Positions 15,752 to 28,586 are shown, counted from the first letter of the stretch. The stretch is DNA of 64,000 nucleotides from Acidobacteriota bacterium (GCA_022711665.1 JAKLEN010000004.1:126528-190527); one strand, 5' to 3'. Translations and numbers: made by a program. The notes: generated by a model not told the origin, from the sequence alone.

Positions 15752-16381
15752 TCAGCGGAATTCCGCGCTGACGATGGTGATGCGGCTGGGGTACGTGATC
15801 GGGCCCAGCGGGGTCGAGACGGTCGGCTGGGCGTCCAGGGCGATCCGGGCCGGCGTCCCGTTCCTTCCGCCGATGGCCAGGGCCAGGCCGATCAGGTCCT
15901 CATAGCGCCGGTCCCCGAAGAACTCCAGCAGATCGAGAGACAGCCGCAGCGGTATGACCGATTCCTTGCCGGTCCCCGGGATCTCGATGGGCCGATCGAT
16001 GTTGCCCGTGACCGTCGGCTTGTCGTCGATGAGCAGCCGGCATTCGAGCCCGGTCAGCGTGCTGGTGGAATTGCGGCTGCCGCCGGTCCCGTCGTTGGGG
16101 TTGACGGCCAGGACATCGACCACGAACTCGACCGGGAGCGTGCGGTTCCGGTAGGCTTGCAGGGCCCTGAGCCCGTCCGCGGCGCTGAAATCGCCGATCC
16201 TGGCTTTGCCGCCGAGGTCGAGGCCCAGGAGCTTGAAGTCGTGGACGCCGCCGAGCTTGAACTGGAGTTTCTTCAATGAGGCCAGGGCCGAAGCCATGTC
16301 CGTCAGGGCGGCGCAGGACGAGAGCGTCAGGAATCCGGCCAGGACCGCCCCCGCGGCCAGGCCTTTATGTTTCCAGGTCAT
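15752..16381 (-). CDS. LEA14/WHy-like lipoprotein
   Basis: A 209-residue predicted lipoprotein: signal segment about residues 5-20 and lipobox LSSC. The remainder resembles the LEA type 2 (water-stress and hypersensitive response) beta-sandwich, with alternating strands such as LPVEFVVDVLAVNPN and KESVIPLRLSLDLLEFF. Such lipoproteins occur in diderm bacteria with no defined biochemical role. ATG at 16381 with GAGAGGAG eight bases upstream is chosen over an in-frame GTG at 16387. Upstream is the non-coding repeat block. Confidence 0.65.
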   Translation of the reverse strand: MTWKHKGLAAGAVLAGFLTLSSCAALTDMASALASLKKLQFKLGGVHDFKLLGLDLGGKARIGDFSAADGLRALQAYRNRTLPVEFVVDVLAVNPNDGTGGSRNSTSTLTGLECRLLIDDKPTVTGNIDRPIEIPGTGKESVIPLRLSLDLLEFFGDRRYEDLIGLALAIGGRNGTPARIALDAQPTVSTPLGPITYPSRITIVSAEFR

Positions 16382-16466
16382 GGGCACTACTCCTCTCCGC
16401 TTCGTTCGCCCCGGTTATAGCGCCGGAGCGGCGCGTTGTCAAACGGACCGGGATAGGGCGAAAGGT

Positions 16467-16787
16467 TCTTCTCCCGATTCCGGGAGAATCCCTCTCTTCG
16501 GCTTGGCTCAGGGTATTGCCTCTTGCTCCCCGGCCGGCGCGTAGCGGACTCTTGGGAGCGGAGGTCAGGATCACGGCCGAGCGCTCGAGGCCGGGATCCT
16601 GAGAAATATCTTAAGAAAGCGCTTCCTCCCGATATCTCCCAGAAGCATGGCTCCGAGTCGCTCCGCCATGCTTCTGATGGTCGCTTCGGCGACTCCGCTC
16701 CCTGTCGGTCTCCCTCTCCGGCAACGGGGATCATCGAGGCAACACCCATCGCCGCCGCGAGAGGGAATCCCGGAAACGGGAGAAAAG
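16467..16787 (+). repeat. dispersed structured repeat, copy A (core 16532-16719)
   Basis: This block fills the 466-bp gap between two minus-strand genes; I see no credible gene in it. The core 16532-16719 matches 33021-33203 in the same orientation at roughly nine bases in ten by eye. It contains two stem-loops. The first has 14-base arms with one mismatch (16565-16578 with 16589-16602). The second has perfect 11-base arms CAGAAGCATGG/CCATGCTTCTG (16640-16650 with 16666-16676). The outer ends of copy A are inverted repeats of each other: TTCTCCCGATTCCGGGA near 16469 and its imperfect complement near 16765-16785. CCCTCTC-CGG motifs bracket the core on both sides. No transposase is present. It could be a miniature mobile element, a REP-like sequence or a small RNA family. 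Confidence 0.75.
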
Positions 16788-16789
16788 CT

Positions 16790-16827
16790 AAAAAAAAGCC
16801 CCGGAAGGGGCGGCCCTTCCGGGGCTT
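16790..16827 (-). terminator. intrinsic terminator of the pyruvate:ferredoxin oxidoreductase gene
   Basis: On the minus strand, a strong GC stem (AGCCCCGGAAGGG pairing with CCCTTCCGGGGCT, 4-base loop) is followed by eight T residues, 20 bases after the stop codon. This is a textbook Rho-independent terminator. Confidence 0.92.
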
Positions 16828-16847
16828 GGGGGTCGTAGCGGCGGCGC

Positions 16848-20366
<3,519 letters not shown>

Positions 20367-20389
20367 GTCCAACTCCTTCGTTATGGTCG

Positions 20390-20407
20390 AACGTCGTCGG
20401 CGACGTT
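20390..20407. other. inverted repeat between recR and nifJ
   Basis: AACGTCG and CGACGTT arms around a four-base centre lie in the short gap before nifJ. There is no T-run, so it is not a terminator. It could be a small mRNA hairpin or an operator. Confidence 0.3.
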
Positions 20408-20412
20408 GCGGG

Positions 20413-21018
20413 CTATTCCTTGAGCTCCGTCCGCCCTTCCAGGGCCTTCTTGATGGTCACCTGGTCGGCGAAATCGAGGTCCGATCCGACGGGCAGGCCC
20501 ATGGCCAGGCGGGTCAGGCGGATGCCGTAGCCCTTGAGGACGCGAAGGAGGTAGAGCGCCGTGGCTTCCCCCTCCACCGTCGGATTCGTGGCGATGATGA
20601 TCTCCTTGAACGCGCCCTCCTCGATCCGCTTGGTCAGCTTGCCCAGGCGAAGCTCGTCCGGGCCGCGGCCTTTGAGCGGCGACAGGGCGCCGAGCAGGAC
20701 GTGGTAGCGCCCGGCGAAGGCCCCGGTCCGCTCGATCGAGGAGATGTTGAACGGCTCCTCGACGATGCAGAGGGCCTCGTCGGAGCGGTGGCTGTCGCTG
20801 CAGATCAGGCAGGGATCGACGTGGGTGATGTTGTTGCAGCGGCTGCAGTAGAAGATCCGGCGCTTGGCCTCGCGGATGGCCTCGGCCAGGCGGTCCGTGT
20901 CCTCGGCCGGCAGCCCCAGGAAATAGAAAGCGATCCGCTGGGCCGTCTTGGCCCCGATGCCGGGGATGTGCCGCAGTTCCTCGATGAGGTCGTGGAGCGG
21001 CTGTGCGTATTCGAACAT
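20413..21018 (-). CDS. recR: recombination mediator protein RecR
   Basis: A 201-residue protein of the RecFOR pathway that loads RecA at gaps. N-terminal helix-hairpin-helix (LRHIPGIGAKTAQRIAFYFL), C4 zinc finger (CSRCNNITHVDPCLIC, about residues 58-73), then a Toprim domain starting LCIVEEPFN and a Walker-like C-terminus. The start ATG overlaps the ybaB stop (TGATG). This is the classic dnaX-ybaB-recR order. Confidence 0.97.
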   Translation of the reverse strand: MFEYAQPLHDLIEELRHIPGIGAKTAQRIAFYFLGLPAEDTDRLAEAIREAKRRIFYCSRCNNITHVDPCLICSDSHRSDEALCIVEEPFNISSIERTGAFAGRYHVLLGALSPLKGRGPDELRLGKLTKRIEEGAFKEIIIATNPTVEGEATALYLLRVLKGYGIRLTRLAMGLPVGSDLDFADQVTIKKALEGRTELKE

Positions 21019-21329
21019 CAGCCGAGTCCCGGGATCTTCAGGCCGGCGCCGAGCCCGCCGAGCTTCTGGGCCAGGGCCTCGTCGACCTTGGCCGCCGCGT
21101 CGTTGAAGGCGGCGACGACGAGGTCCTGGAGCATCTCGACCTCGTCGCGGTTGACGACCTCGGGGTCGATGCGCAGCGAGCTGAGCCCCTTATGGCCGTC
21201 CAGGACCACCGTGACCATGCCGCCGCCGCTCGATCCCTCGACCCGGAGGGCGGCCAGCTCCTTCTGGAGCCGTTCCTGCATTTCCTGGGCCGACCTGAGC
21301 ATCTTCTGCATATCCATGATGTTCTTCAT
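21018..21329 (-). CDS. ybaB: YbaB/EbfC nucleoid-associated protein
   Basis: A 103-residue small dimeric DNA-binding protein, with a helical N-terminus rich in Met and Gln (MDMQKMLRSAQEMQERLQKEL) and a central beta sheet (GGGMVTVVLDGHKGLSSLRIDPEVV). The start overlaps the dnaX stop (ATGA) with GAGAAGGA upstream. Its position between dnaX and recR is conserved across bacteria. Confidence 0.95.
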   Translation of the reverse strand: MKNIMDMQKMLRSAQEMQERLQKELAALRVEGSSGGGMVTVVLDGHKGLSSLRIDPEVVNRDEVEMLQDLVVAAFNDAAAKVDEALAQKLGGLGAGLKIPGLG

Positions 21330-23005
21330 GAGTCCTTCTCCGTCGGCCCGCGGCCCTTGGCTGCTCCGTCCCTTCCGGCCGGAACCTGGTCGGCCGACAG
21401 GACCTGGGCCTTGAACGTGTTCATGAAGAACTGGACGGCCGGATCCTTCATGGCCGATTCGAGCTCGCGGCCGGGCCGCAGCGGCCCGCCGCCGCTGGCG
21501 TTCTCCTCGGCGAAGCGCACCTTGATCTCGCGTCCCAGGACATCGGAGGCGGCCCGCTCGACGGCCCGCATGTCCTTGTCCTGGAGGCTGGTGACGAAGA
21601 AGCCCCGGCCGCTGGCGAACGAGACCTCGATGGCGTTGTCCTTGATCATGACCGACGAGTACTGTCCCAGCATGGCCGCCAGGGGCGCCCGGTCCACGGC
21701 CAGGTTCTCCAACACGCGGGCGAAGACGTCCTTCGGGGCCGGGGCCTCCGGCTTGGCGGGCGCCGGCCGGGCCGGGGGCGCGGCGGGACCGGCCGCGGGA
21801 GAGGGACCGGCCTGGCGCTCCGGCCCGGCGGTCCGGGCCGCCGGCACGGCCGGTGCTCCCTTGAGCGCCTCGACGTCCCGAATGAGGTCCTGGAGGGGCA
21901 CGATCTTGCGGAAGTGGCAGAGCTTGACGAAAAAGGCCTCGAAGTATATCCGCGGCGCGGCCGAGTACTTAAGCCCCGGCTCCGCCTGCTGCAGGGCCAG
22001 GAGGCAGCGGAGCAGGTCCTCGGGGCCGGCCTTGGCCGCCTCGGTCCGCAGGGCGGCCAGCCCTTCGGGGCTGACGGCCAGGAAATCCTCCGGCTTCTCG
22101 ACCGAGCGGACCAGGAGCAGGGCCCGGAAGTGCTCGACGAGCTTGCCGAAAACGAAGCGGAGATCGTAGCCGGCGGTGACGACGCCCTCGACGAGGCCGA
22201 AGACAGCTTCCGGCGTTCCGTCCAGGACGGCCGTCGAGAAGCGCATGAGGACGTCCTGGCCGATAGTCCCGAGGATGGTCTTGAGGTCCTCGTCGCCGAT
22301 GTTCTCGCCGCTGAAGGCCACGGCCTGGTCGAGCAGGCTCTGGGCGTCCCGCATGCTGCCGTCGGCGGCCTCGGCGATGAGGGCCAGGCCGGACGGCGTG
22401 ATGGTGATGCCTTCCTTCTTGGCGATCTCCATGAGGTGGTTGATGATGTCCTTGCGGGAGATCTTGCGGAACTCGAAGTGCTGGCAGCGCGAGACGATGG
22501 TCGCCGGAACCTTGTTGAATTCGGTCGTGGCGAAGATGAAGACGGTGTTCGGCGGCGGCTCCTCGAGCGTCTTCAGCAGGGCGTTGAAGGCGTGCGTGGA
22601 GAGCATGTGGACTTCGTCGATGATCAGGACCTTGGTCCGGGTGAATGCCGGCTTGTACTTGACCATCTCCCGGATGGGCTCGATGTCGTCCACTTGGCGG
22701 TTTGAGGCCCCGTCGATCTCGATGACGTCGATGGCGCTCCCCTCGTGGATGGCCTTGCAGAACTGGCAGGGGCGCTCCCGGTCCGGGCAAGGGTGGGGCG
22801 TCGGGCCGTCGGCGCAGTTCAGGGCCTTGGCCAGGATCCGGGCGACGGTGGTCTTGCCCGTGCCCCGAACGCCCGAAAAGAGGTAGGCCTGGGCGATGCG
22901 GCCGGAGGAGATGGCGTTTTGGATAGTCCGAACGACGGACAGCTGCCCGACGACTTCCTCGAATTTCCAGGGGCGGTACTTCCGCGCGAATATCTCGTAG
23001 GACAT
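21326..23005 (-). CDS. dnaX: DNA polymerase III gamma/tau subunit
   Basis: The clamp-loader ATPase, 559 residues. Walker A GVRGTGKTT is at about 45-53. A zinc module of four cysteines (CADGPTPHPCPDRERPCQFC) follows at about 64-83, then the DEVHMLS Walker B and the SRC sensor 1. Domain III ends near residue 360. The C-terminal part is a Pro/Ala-rich linker and a tau-like tail, shorter than the 640-residue E. coli tau. I do not see the A-A-A slippery heptamer that makes gamma in E. coli, so a single product is likely. The promoter is at 23069-23096. Confidence 0.96.
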   Translation of the reverse strand: MSYEIFARKYRPWKFEEVVGQLSVVRTIQNAISSGRIAQAYLFSGVRGTGKTTVARILAKALNCADGPTPHPCPDRERPCQFCKAIHEGSAIDVIEIDGASNRQVDDIEPIREMVKYKPAFTRTKVLIIDEVHMLSTHAFNALLKTLEEPPPNTVFIFATTEFNKVPATIVSRCQHFEFRKISRKDIINHLMEIAKKEGITITPSGLALIAEAADGSMRDAQSLLDQAVAFSGENIGDEDLKTILGTIGQDVLMRFSTAVLDGTPEAVFGLVEGVVTAGYDLRFVFGKLVEHFRALLLVRSVEKPEDFLAVSPEGLAALRTEAAKAGPEDLLRCLLALQQAEPGLKYSAAPRIYFEAFFVKLCHFRKIVPLQDLIRDVEALKGAPAVPAARTAGPERQAGPSPAAGPAAPPARPAPAKPEAPAPKDVFARVLENLAVDRAPLAAMLGQYSSVMIKDNAIEVSFASGRGFFVTSLQDKDMRAVERAASDVLGREIKVRFAEENASGGGPLRPGRELESAMKDPAVQFFMNTFKAQVLSADQVPAGRDGAAKGRGPTEKDS

Positions 23006-23068
23006 GGGTTTCCGCCGTCCGCGGACGGGAGGGGAAAACTCTTTGTTCTCCCCTAAAAAGTAAAGATT

Positions 23069-23096
23069 ATCTTAGCACAAATCGGTCAAATAGCAA
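23069..23096 (-). promoter_or_regulatory. promoter for the dnaX-ybaB-recR(-nifJ) operon
   Basis: On the minus strand TTGCTA (23091-23096), 16 bases, TAAGAT (23069-23074). The leader to dnaX is about 60 nt. This A/T-rich block also contains the -10 of the divergent transporter gene. Confidence 0.5.
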
Positions 23097-23105
23097 GGAA
23101 AGGAT

Positions 23106-23111
23106 TATAAT
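23106..23111 (+). promoter_or_regulatory. -10 box placed for leaderless transcription of the EamA gene
   Basis: A consensus TATAAT ends six bases before the GTG start at 23118, so transcription would begin at or next to the start codon. No good -35 box and no spaced ribosome site for this GTG are seen. Confidence 0.4.
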
Positions 23112-23117
23112 GACGCC

Positions 23118-23978
23118 GTGCCGCCGCGTCGACGCAGCCTCGCCGAGATCCACCTGGCCGTTCTCCTTTTCGGCTTCGCCGGCCTGTTCGGCAAATGGCT
23201 GGTCCTGCCGCCCGTGGTCATCGTCCTGGGCCGGGTCCTGTTCGCCTGCCTGGCCCTGGCCGCGGTCATGGCCGTTATGCGGGTGTCCTTTCGGACCGCG
23301 CCGGGGCGCGATCTGGTCCTGCTGGCCGTCTGCGGCCTGGTTCTGGCCGCCCACTGGACGATGTTCTTCAAGTCCGTCCAGGTCTCCTCGGTTGCCGTCG
23401 GGCTGCTGGCCTATTCGAGCTTCCCGGTCTTCACGGCCTTCCTGGAGCCGCTGCTGGCGCGCGAGCGGTGGGAGCCGGAGAGCCTGCTCCTGGCGCTCAT
23501 CTGCCTGGCCGGCATCGCCCTGATCGTGCCCCGCTTCGACGTCTCGGACGCGGTCGTCCAGGGCGTCCTCTGGGGCTTGGGGGCGGGATTGTCCTTCTCC
23601 GTCCTGTCGGTCCTGGACCGCGGCCTGGCGTCCCGGCATGCCAGCCTGCGGGTGGCCTTCGTTCAGGATCTCGTGGCCGGACTGGTTTTGGCGCCGGCCG
23701 CCCTGCGGGCCGGGCTCCCCCGCTCGGGACGCGACTGGGCCCTCATCGCCGTCCTGGGGATCGTCTGCACGGCGGCGGCGCACACCCTGTTCATCGGCGG
23801 CTTGAAGGGCGTCGGGGCCAGGACGGCCAGCGTCCTGAGCTCCCTCGAGCCCGTCTACGGGATACTCCTAGCCCTGGCCTTCCTGGGCGAGCGTCCCTCC
23901 CCGAGAACGATCATGGGAGGGGCGATCGTGCTGGCGGCCGCCCTGGCCGCGACGGCGCGGGCCGGGCGACGGGCCTAG
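23118..23978 (+). CDS. EamA/DMT-family transporter
   Basis: A 286-residue inner-membrane protein with ten predicted helices arranged as two EamA repeats (about residues 10-138 and 150-282). Repeat-typical sequences such as GLLAYSSFPVFTAFLEPLL and ASVLSSLEPVYGILLALAFLGE are visible. Members export amino acids, metabolites or drugs; the substrate here is not deducible. The start is GTG at 23118, with a possible leaderless transcript. The last four bases overlap the end of the convergent DUF6600 gene. Confidence 0.9.
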   Translation: MPPRRRSLAEIHLAVLLFGFAGLFGKWLVLPPVVIVLGRVLFACLALAAVMAVMRVSFRTAPGRDLVLLAVCGLVLAAHWTMFFKSVQVSSVAVGLLAYSSFPVFTAFLEPLLARERWEPESLLLALICLAGIALIVPRFDVSDAVVQGVLWGLGAGLSFSVLSVLDRGLASRHASLRVAFVQDLVAGLVLAPAALRAGLPRSGRDWALIAVLGIVCTAAAHTLFIGGLKGVGARTASVLSSLEPVYGILLALAFLGERPSPRTIMGGAIVLAAALAATARAGRRA

Positions 23979-25168
23979 CTCTTGTCGGGTTCCGTTTTAG
24001 TCTTGCGGCGGACCGGCGCCTTGCGGACCTTCGTTTCCTCGGTCTTCTGCCGCTTCTCCAGCTCGGCCTTCTCCTGCTCGTGGCGCTTCTTCAGCTCGGA
24101 GACCCGGCCGGAGGCCTGATCCTCGACCTTCCGTTTTTCCACGGGGGTCTGGACCTTGGCCCGCTCGTCCTCGGCCTGGCGCTGGACCTCCTTGATCTCG
24201 GCCTCCTGGCTGTCATTCAGGAGCTGCCGTTCGTTCTGATGGTCCTGGCGCAGGATCTCGTCTTCGCGCCGGGGCGTCCGCTGGTAGATGCGTCCGCCGG
24301 TCTCCCCGCTAAGCTCCCTTTCCGCTTTGGCCTGGTCGATGACGCGCTTCGGCCGGGCCGTCTCGTTGCGCCGGACGACGGGCTTGGAGACGACCAGGTC
24401 CTGGCCCTCCTCCCGGGCCAGTCCGGGACGGCTCGAATCCTTGAGCGTTAAGCGGTCGATCGTCCGGTTCGTCTGCCGGCGGACCAGGTCGACGTCGACG
24501 CCGTCATCGACGATCCGCCGGTCGCGCTCATGGATGTTGACGTCGAAGCGGGTCCTGTCGACGAGAGTCGAGTTGCGCTCGACCGGCAGGACCCAGCGGT
24601 CGATCGTCCGGTCGAGGAAGTCGCGTCCGCGGACGAAGTTCCAGTGCCGGCCCGGGATGTCCCATTGACGCCGGCCGAAACCCCGCCCGGGAACGAAATC
24701 GGCCCCCGGAGGCAGAGGCGCCCAGCCGATATGGGAGTCGCCCCAGCGCCAGGCCACCCAGGCCGGGCCCCAGACGATGTCCGGCACCCAGAACCATCCC
24801 AGGCTCCGGTCCCAGCCCCAGCGGCCGTAGTGGAAGGCGATCCAGCCCCACCGTTCGATGGAGACCCAGGTCCAGCCGCAGTCGGTCCAGGCCCAATGGC
24901 CCCGGGTATAGGGCCGCCAGTTGTAGCCGACATGGCCGGGGATCCAGACGTAGCCGTAGGGGCGCAACGAGACCCAGATGCCGTAGGGCTGGAGCTCGTC
25001 ATAGAAATAGGCGCTGTCGAGATCGTCGTAGCGGCCGTAATCGTCGTAGTAGGTGTCGTCGGACGGGCCGGCATAGTTCCCCGCGTCGTAAGGCATGTAG
25101 CTGATGCAGGATGTCGCGGCGGCCGCGGCCAAGGCGGCGACTAGCAGCAGGCCGATCTTCTTTTTCAT
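23975..25168 (-). CDS. Trp/Tyr-rich lipoprotein with DUF6600-like domain and charged coiled-coil tail
   Basis: A 397-residue predicted lipoprotein (signal about residues 4-20, lipobox ATSC). Residues about 55-170 are very rich in Trp, Tyr and Gly with a recurring YGIWVSLRPYGYVWIP/HWAWTDCGWTWV pattern, matching DUF6600-type envelope proteins. The C-terminal third is a highly charged Glu/Lys/Arg/Gln coiled coil with a basic end (RRKTKTEPDKS). Start at 25168: GGAGG is six bases upstream and the signal peptide starts there. The role is unknown; a cell-wall or outer-membrane tether is a guess from composition. Confidence 0.7.
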   Translation of the reverse strand: MKKKIGLLLVAALAAAAATSCISYMPYDAGNYAGPSDDTYYDDYGRYDDLDSAYFYDELQPYGIWVSLRPYGYVWIPGHVGYNWRPYTRGHWAWTDCGWTWVSIERWGWIAFHYGRWGWDRSLGWFWVPDIVWGPAWVAWRWGDSHIGWAPLPPGADFVPGRGFGRRQWDIPGRHWNFVRGRDFLDRTIDRWVLPVERNSTLVDRTRFDVNIHERDRRIVDDGVDVDLVRRQTNRTIDRLTLKDSSRPGLAREEGQDLVVSKPVVRRNETARPKRVIDQAKAERELSGETGGRIYQRTPRREDEILRQDHQNERQLLNDSQEAEIKEVQRQAEDERAKVQTPVEKRKVEDQASGRVSELKKRHEQEKAELEKRQKTEETKVRKAPVRRKTKTEPDKS

Positions 25169-25290
25169 CTTCGTCCTCCCTGACCTGTAGAATGCAAGGA
25201 ATATGCCAGGCACGCCAACAGCCTTGCCGGAGGACATCCCGGACTCCGGCCGTCCGCAAAAGCGGACAGCGGCCCCGGACAGCCCTGCGA

Positions 25291-26496
<1,206 letters not shown>

Positions 26497-26526
26497 TTCC
26501 TGGCTCCTTTTGCGCCGGCGTTCAAG

Positions 26527-26618
<92 letters not shown>

Positions 26619-26651
26619 GCGACCCCGGCGCCCGATGGCTCCGGAGACGCA

Positions 26652-26680
26652 AACTTACCAGAAAAGCGCGGCCCGGTCAA
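26652..26680 (-). promoter_or_regulatory. promoter for tRNA-Ser(GGA)
   Basis: Minus strand: TTGACC (26675-26680), 17-base spacer, TAAGTT (26652-26657), with a start about 27-30 bases before the tRNA. It lies just after the stop of hom on the same strand. Confidence 0.6.
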
Positions 26681-26692
26681 CGCGGCCGGCGC

Positions 26693-27727
26693 CTAGAACG
26701 GCGGCCGGAAGATGTTGATGAGGTCCTTGAGAAGGGCGGCCGCGGCGCCGCGGGGATTGGATCGGCCGCCGGTCAGGGTCACGGAGCCCATGGAGTCCGT
26801 CAGGAAGGTGATGCCCTTTTCGGTGCCGTTGACGTGGGCCAGCGGATGGGAAGCCTCGATGAGAGACGGGCGGACATCGAGGCTCCAGCGTCCGCCCTGG
26901 CGGCCCGGCGCGGCGGTGGCCAGGAGCTTGACCGAGCGGCCTTCGCGCCCGGCCGAGCGGATGAAGTCCGGCCCCAGCCCGGTGATGCCGGTCACGTGGA
27001 CATCCTTAAGGACGTAGGCCGTGTCGAGACAGGCGTTGGTGATCAGCAGGATCTTGCAGGCCGAGTCCCAGCCCCCGACGTCGTGGACGGGGTCGGCCTC
27101 GGCGATGCCGCGGTCCTGGGCTTCCTTGAGCGCCTCATCGTACGCCAGGCCCTCGCTCATCCGGGTCAGGATGAAGTTCGAGGTGCCGTTTAGGATCCCC
27201 TGGATGCCCTCGATCCGGGTCCCGGCCAGCGAGAAGATCCCGACGTCAAGGGTTGGCAAGGCGGCCGCGGCGGCCCCGCTGAACTTGAGGAAGGTGCCGT
27301 TCTCCGCCGCCGCAGCCTTGAGCTTCGGCAGGCCGACGACCAGGGCCCCCTTGCTGGCCGCGACGGCGTGCCAGCCGGCCGCCAGGGCGGCCGAGATGTA
27401 GGACAGGCCCGGCTCCCCGGTCTCGAGGTTGGAACGGGTGCATTCGACCAGCCCGCCGCCGGGATCCTGCCGGCCGATGATCTCGGTCACGGCCAGGCCC
27501 TTGTGCCAGCAGGGATTGCCGTCCGTCCAGACGTAGCCGCCTCGGGAGACCTGGCGGACATCGAGGGGACCGCCCGTATAGAAGCAGCCCTCGGTCCTGG
27601 CCACGGCCAGGACCTGGAAGCCCAGGCCGTAGCGGCGCTCGAGATCCTCCCTCTTCTCTCTTAGGAGCGAGACGAAAGCCCGGCCGACGTGCCCGAAGCC
27701 GGTGACGACAAGGGGGATCTGTCTCAT
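26693..27727 (-). CDS. hom: homoserine dehydrogenase (no ACT domain)
   Basis: A 344-residue NAD(P)-dependent enzyme that reduces aspartate semialdehyde to homoserine for threonine and methionine synthesis. Rossmann motif GFGHVG is at about 10-15; the catalytic region has GILNGTSNFILTRM and AEADPVHDVGGWD with the Lys and Asp of the active site. It ends at the catalytic domain, so the threonine-sensing ACT domain is missing, as in short archaeal-type enzymes. The ATG has no recognisable ribosome site; a 22-codon ORF ends on it with an ATGA overlap. Threonine synthase lies 3 kb away, but no aspartokinase or homoserine kinase is in the window. Confidence 0.92.
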   Translation of the reverse strand: MRQIPLVVTGFGHVGRAFVSLLREKREDLERRYGLGFQVLAVARTEGCFYTGGPLDVRQVSRGGYVWTDGNPCWHKGLAVTEIIGRQDPGGGLVECTRSNLETGEPGLSYISAALAAGWHAVAASKGALVVGLPKLKAAAAENGTFLKFSGAAAAALPTLDVGIFSLAGTRIEGIQGILNGTSNFILTRMSEGLAYDEALKEAQDRGIAEADPVHDVGGWDSACKILLITNACLDTAYVLKDVHVTGITGLGPDFIRSAGREGRSVKLLATAAPGRQGGRWSLDVRPSLIEASHPLAHVNGTEKGITFLTDSMGSVTLTGGRSNPRGAAAALLKDLINIFRPPF

Positions 27728-27792
27728 CGGGATAAGGCCCCAGGCCTCTGCGGGGATGACATCTGCGGCTCGCGCCCGGCGTTGCGCTCCAT
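27724..27792 (-). CDS. short upstream ORF coupled to hom
   Basis: 22 codons (starting MERNAGREP) with an AAAGGA site about nine bases upstream of the ATG, inside the hom leader. Its TGA overlaps the hom ATG. It has no run of Thr, Ile or Met codons, so it is not a classical attenuator peptide. Its likely role is to deliver ribosomes to the hom start, which lacks its own site. Whether it is translated is unproven. Confidence 0.35.
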   Translation of the reverse strand: MERNAGREPQMSSPQRPGALSR

Positions 27793-27864
27793 GACGGCGT
27801 CCTTTGGCCGATTCTCGGGCCCGTCGCGGCCCGAGAGACGTCCCGGCCCAGGACGGTCCTCCCT

Positions 27865-27893
27865 AGTACAAAATAAGTCGGCTGTTTTGTCAA
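27865..27893 (-). promoter_or_regulatory. promoter for hom
   Basis: Minus strand: consensus TTGACA (27888-27893), 17 bases, TGTACT (27865-27870). The leader to hom is about 130 nt and includes the short ORF at 27724-27792. An ACAAAA/TTTTGT inverted repeat overlaps the spacer. The rest of the gap up to 27930 holds nothing I recognise. Confidence 0.65.
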
Positions 27894-27930
27894 CCCCGGA
27901 CGAGCGGCGGCTCCGGGGCATGAAAGCCTG

Positions 27931-28470
27931 CTAGAGCAAAATCAGGATGATCGCCCCGGCGATGCCAGCGGCCGAAAGACAAAGGCCCCGCCGGAATCGC
28001 TTCGAGCCGGCCTCGAACATCCAAAAGGACGACAGGGCCAGAAAGGCCAGCAGGACCCCGAAAACGGCGGAAAAACGCGATTTGAAGCTGCGGCTGTTGA
28101 CCTTGTGCAGGGCGATGATCCGGTTGAGCCAGCGCGGATACTCCTGGCTGGTGTAGGAGGCTTCTCCCGTGGCCCGGTTGTATCGACCGTCTTCTCTTTG
28201 GCCGTATCGGAAGCAGAGGCTGTCGCCTTCGGTCCTCAGGACCTCGAAGTCCTTCATTCGCAGGGACGCTTCGAGCGAGGAGGCGTCAAGCCCCGGCCCG
28301 ATGTTCCGCTTTATCGGGGTTTCCCGTTTAAAGATGTTCGTGCCCCTGTAGATCAGCACGACGCCGCTCGTGCCGTAGAGCAGGCACAGGCCGATGACGA
28401 AGAACCCGATGTCACGATGGGCGGCGCGCATGAAGCAACGGAACGTCGTCCTGGTCGCCTGTCGGTCCAT
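27931..28470 (-). CDS. PepSY-type transmembrane protein
   Basis: A 179-residue membrane protein. The first helix (DIGFFVIGLCLLYGTSGVVL, about 20-40) matches the start of PepSY-associated TM proteins found in iron and respiratory contexts. A soluble loop of about 80 residues follows and contains HKVNSRSF. Two further helices (about 128-147 and 160-177) close the protein. It is shorter than classical PepSY_TM permeases and lacks their C-terminal half. The function is not known. Confidence 0.65.
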   Translation of the reverse strand: MDRQATRTTFRCFMRAAHRDIGFFVIGLCLLYGTSGVVLIYRGTNIFKRETPIKRNIGPGLDASSLEASLRMKDFEVLRTEGDSLCFRYGQREDGRYNRATGEASYTSQEYPRWLNRIIALHKVNSRSFKSRFSAVFGVLLAFLALSSFWMFEAGSKRFRRGLCLSAAGIAGAIILILL

Positions 28471-28586
28471 TCACCCCTCCCGGGCTGTCAACATCATCAC
28501 GGCCTCCCCCGGTCCGCGGAAACCCTCGACCGCCGGGGGGCGCAGCGCGCTTCGGCCGCCTCTCGGGTCCGGGCGGGAATAAAAAA

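Noticed and set aside
16382-16847. A protein-coding gene in the gap between the LEA-like lipoprotein gene and nifJ
   Set aside because: Frames on both strands change character at the repeat edges, have no ribosome site, and the stem-loops explain the conserved sequence better.
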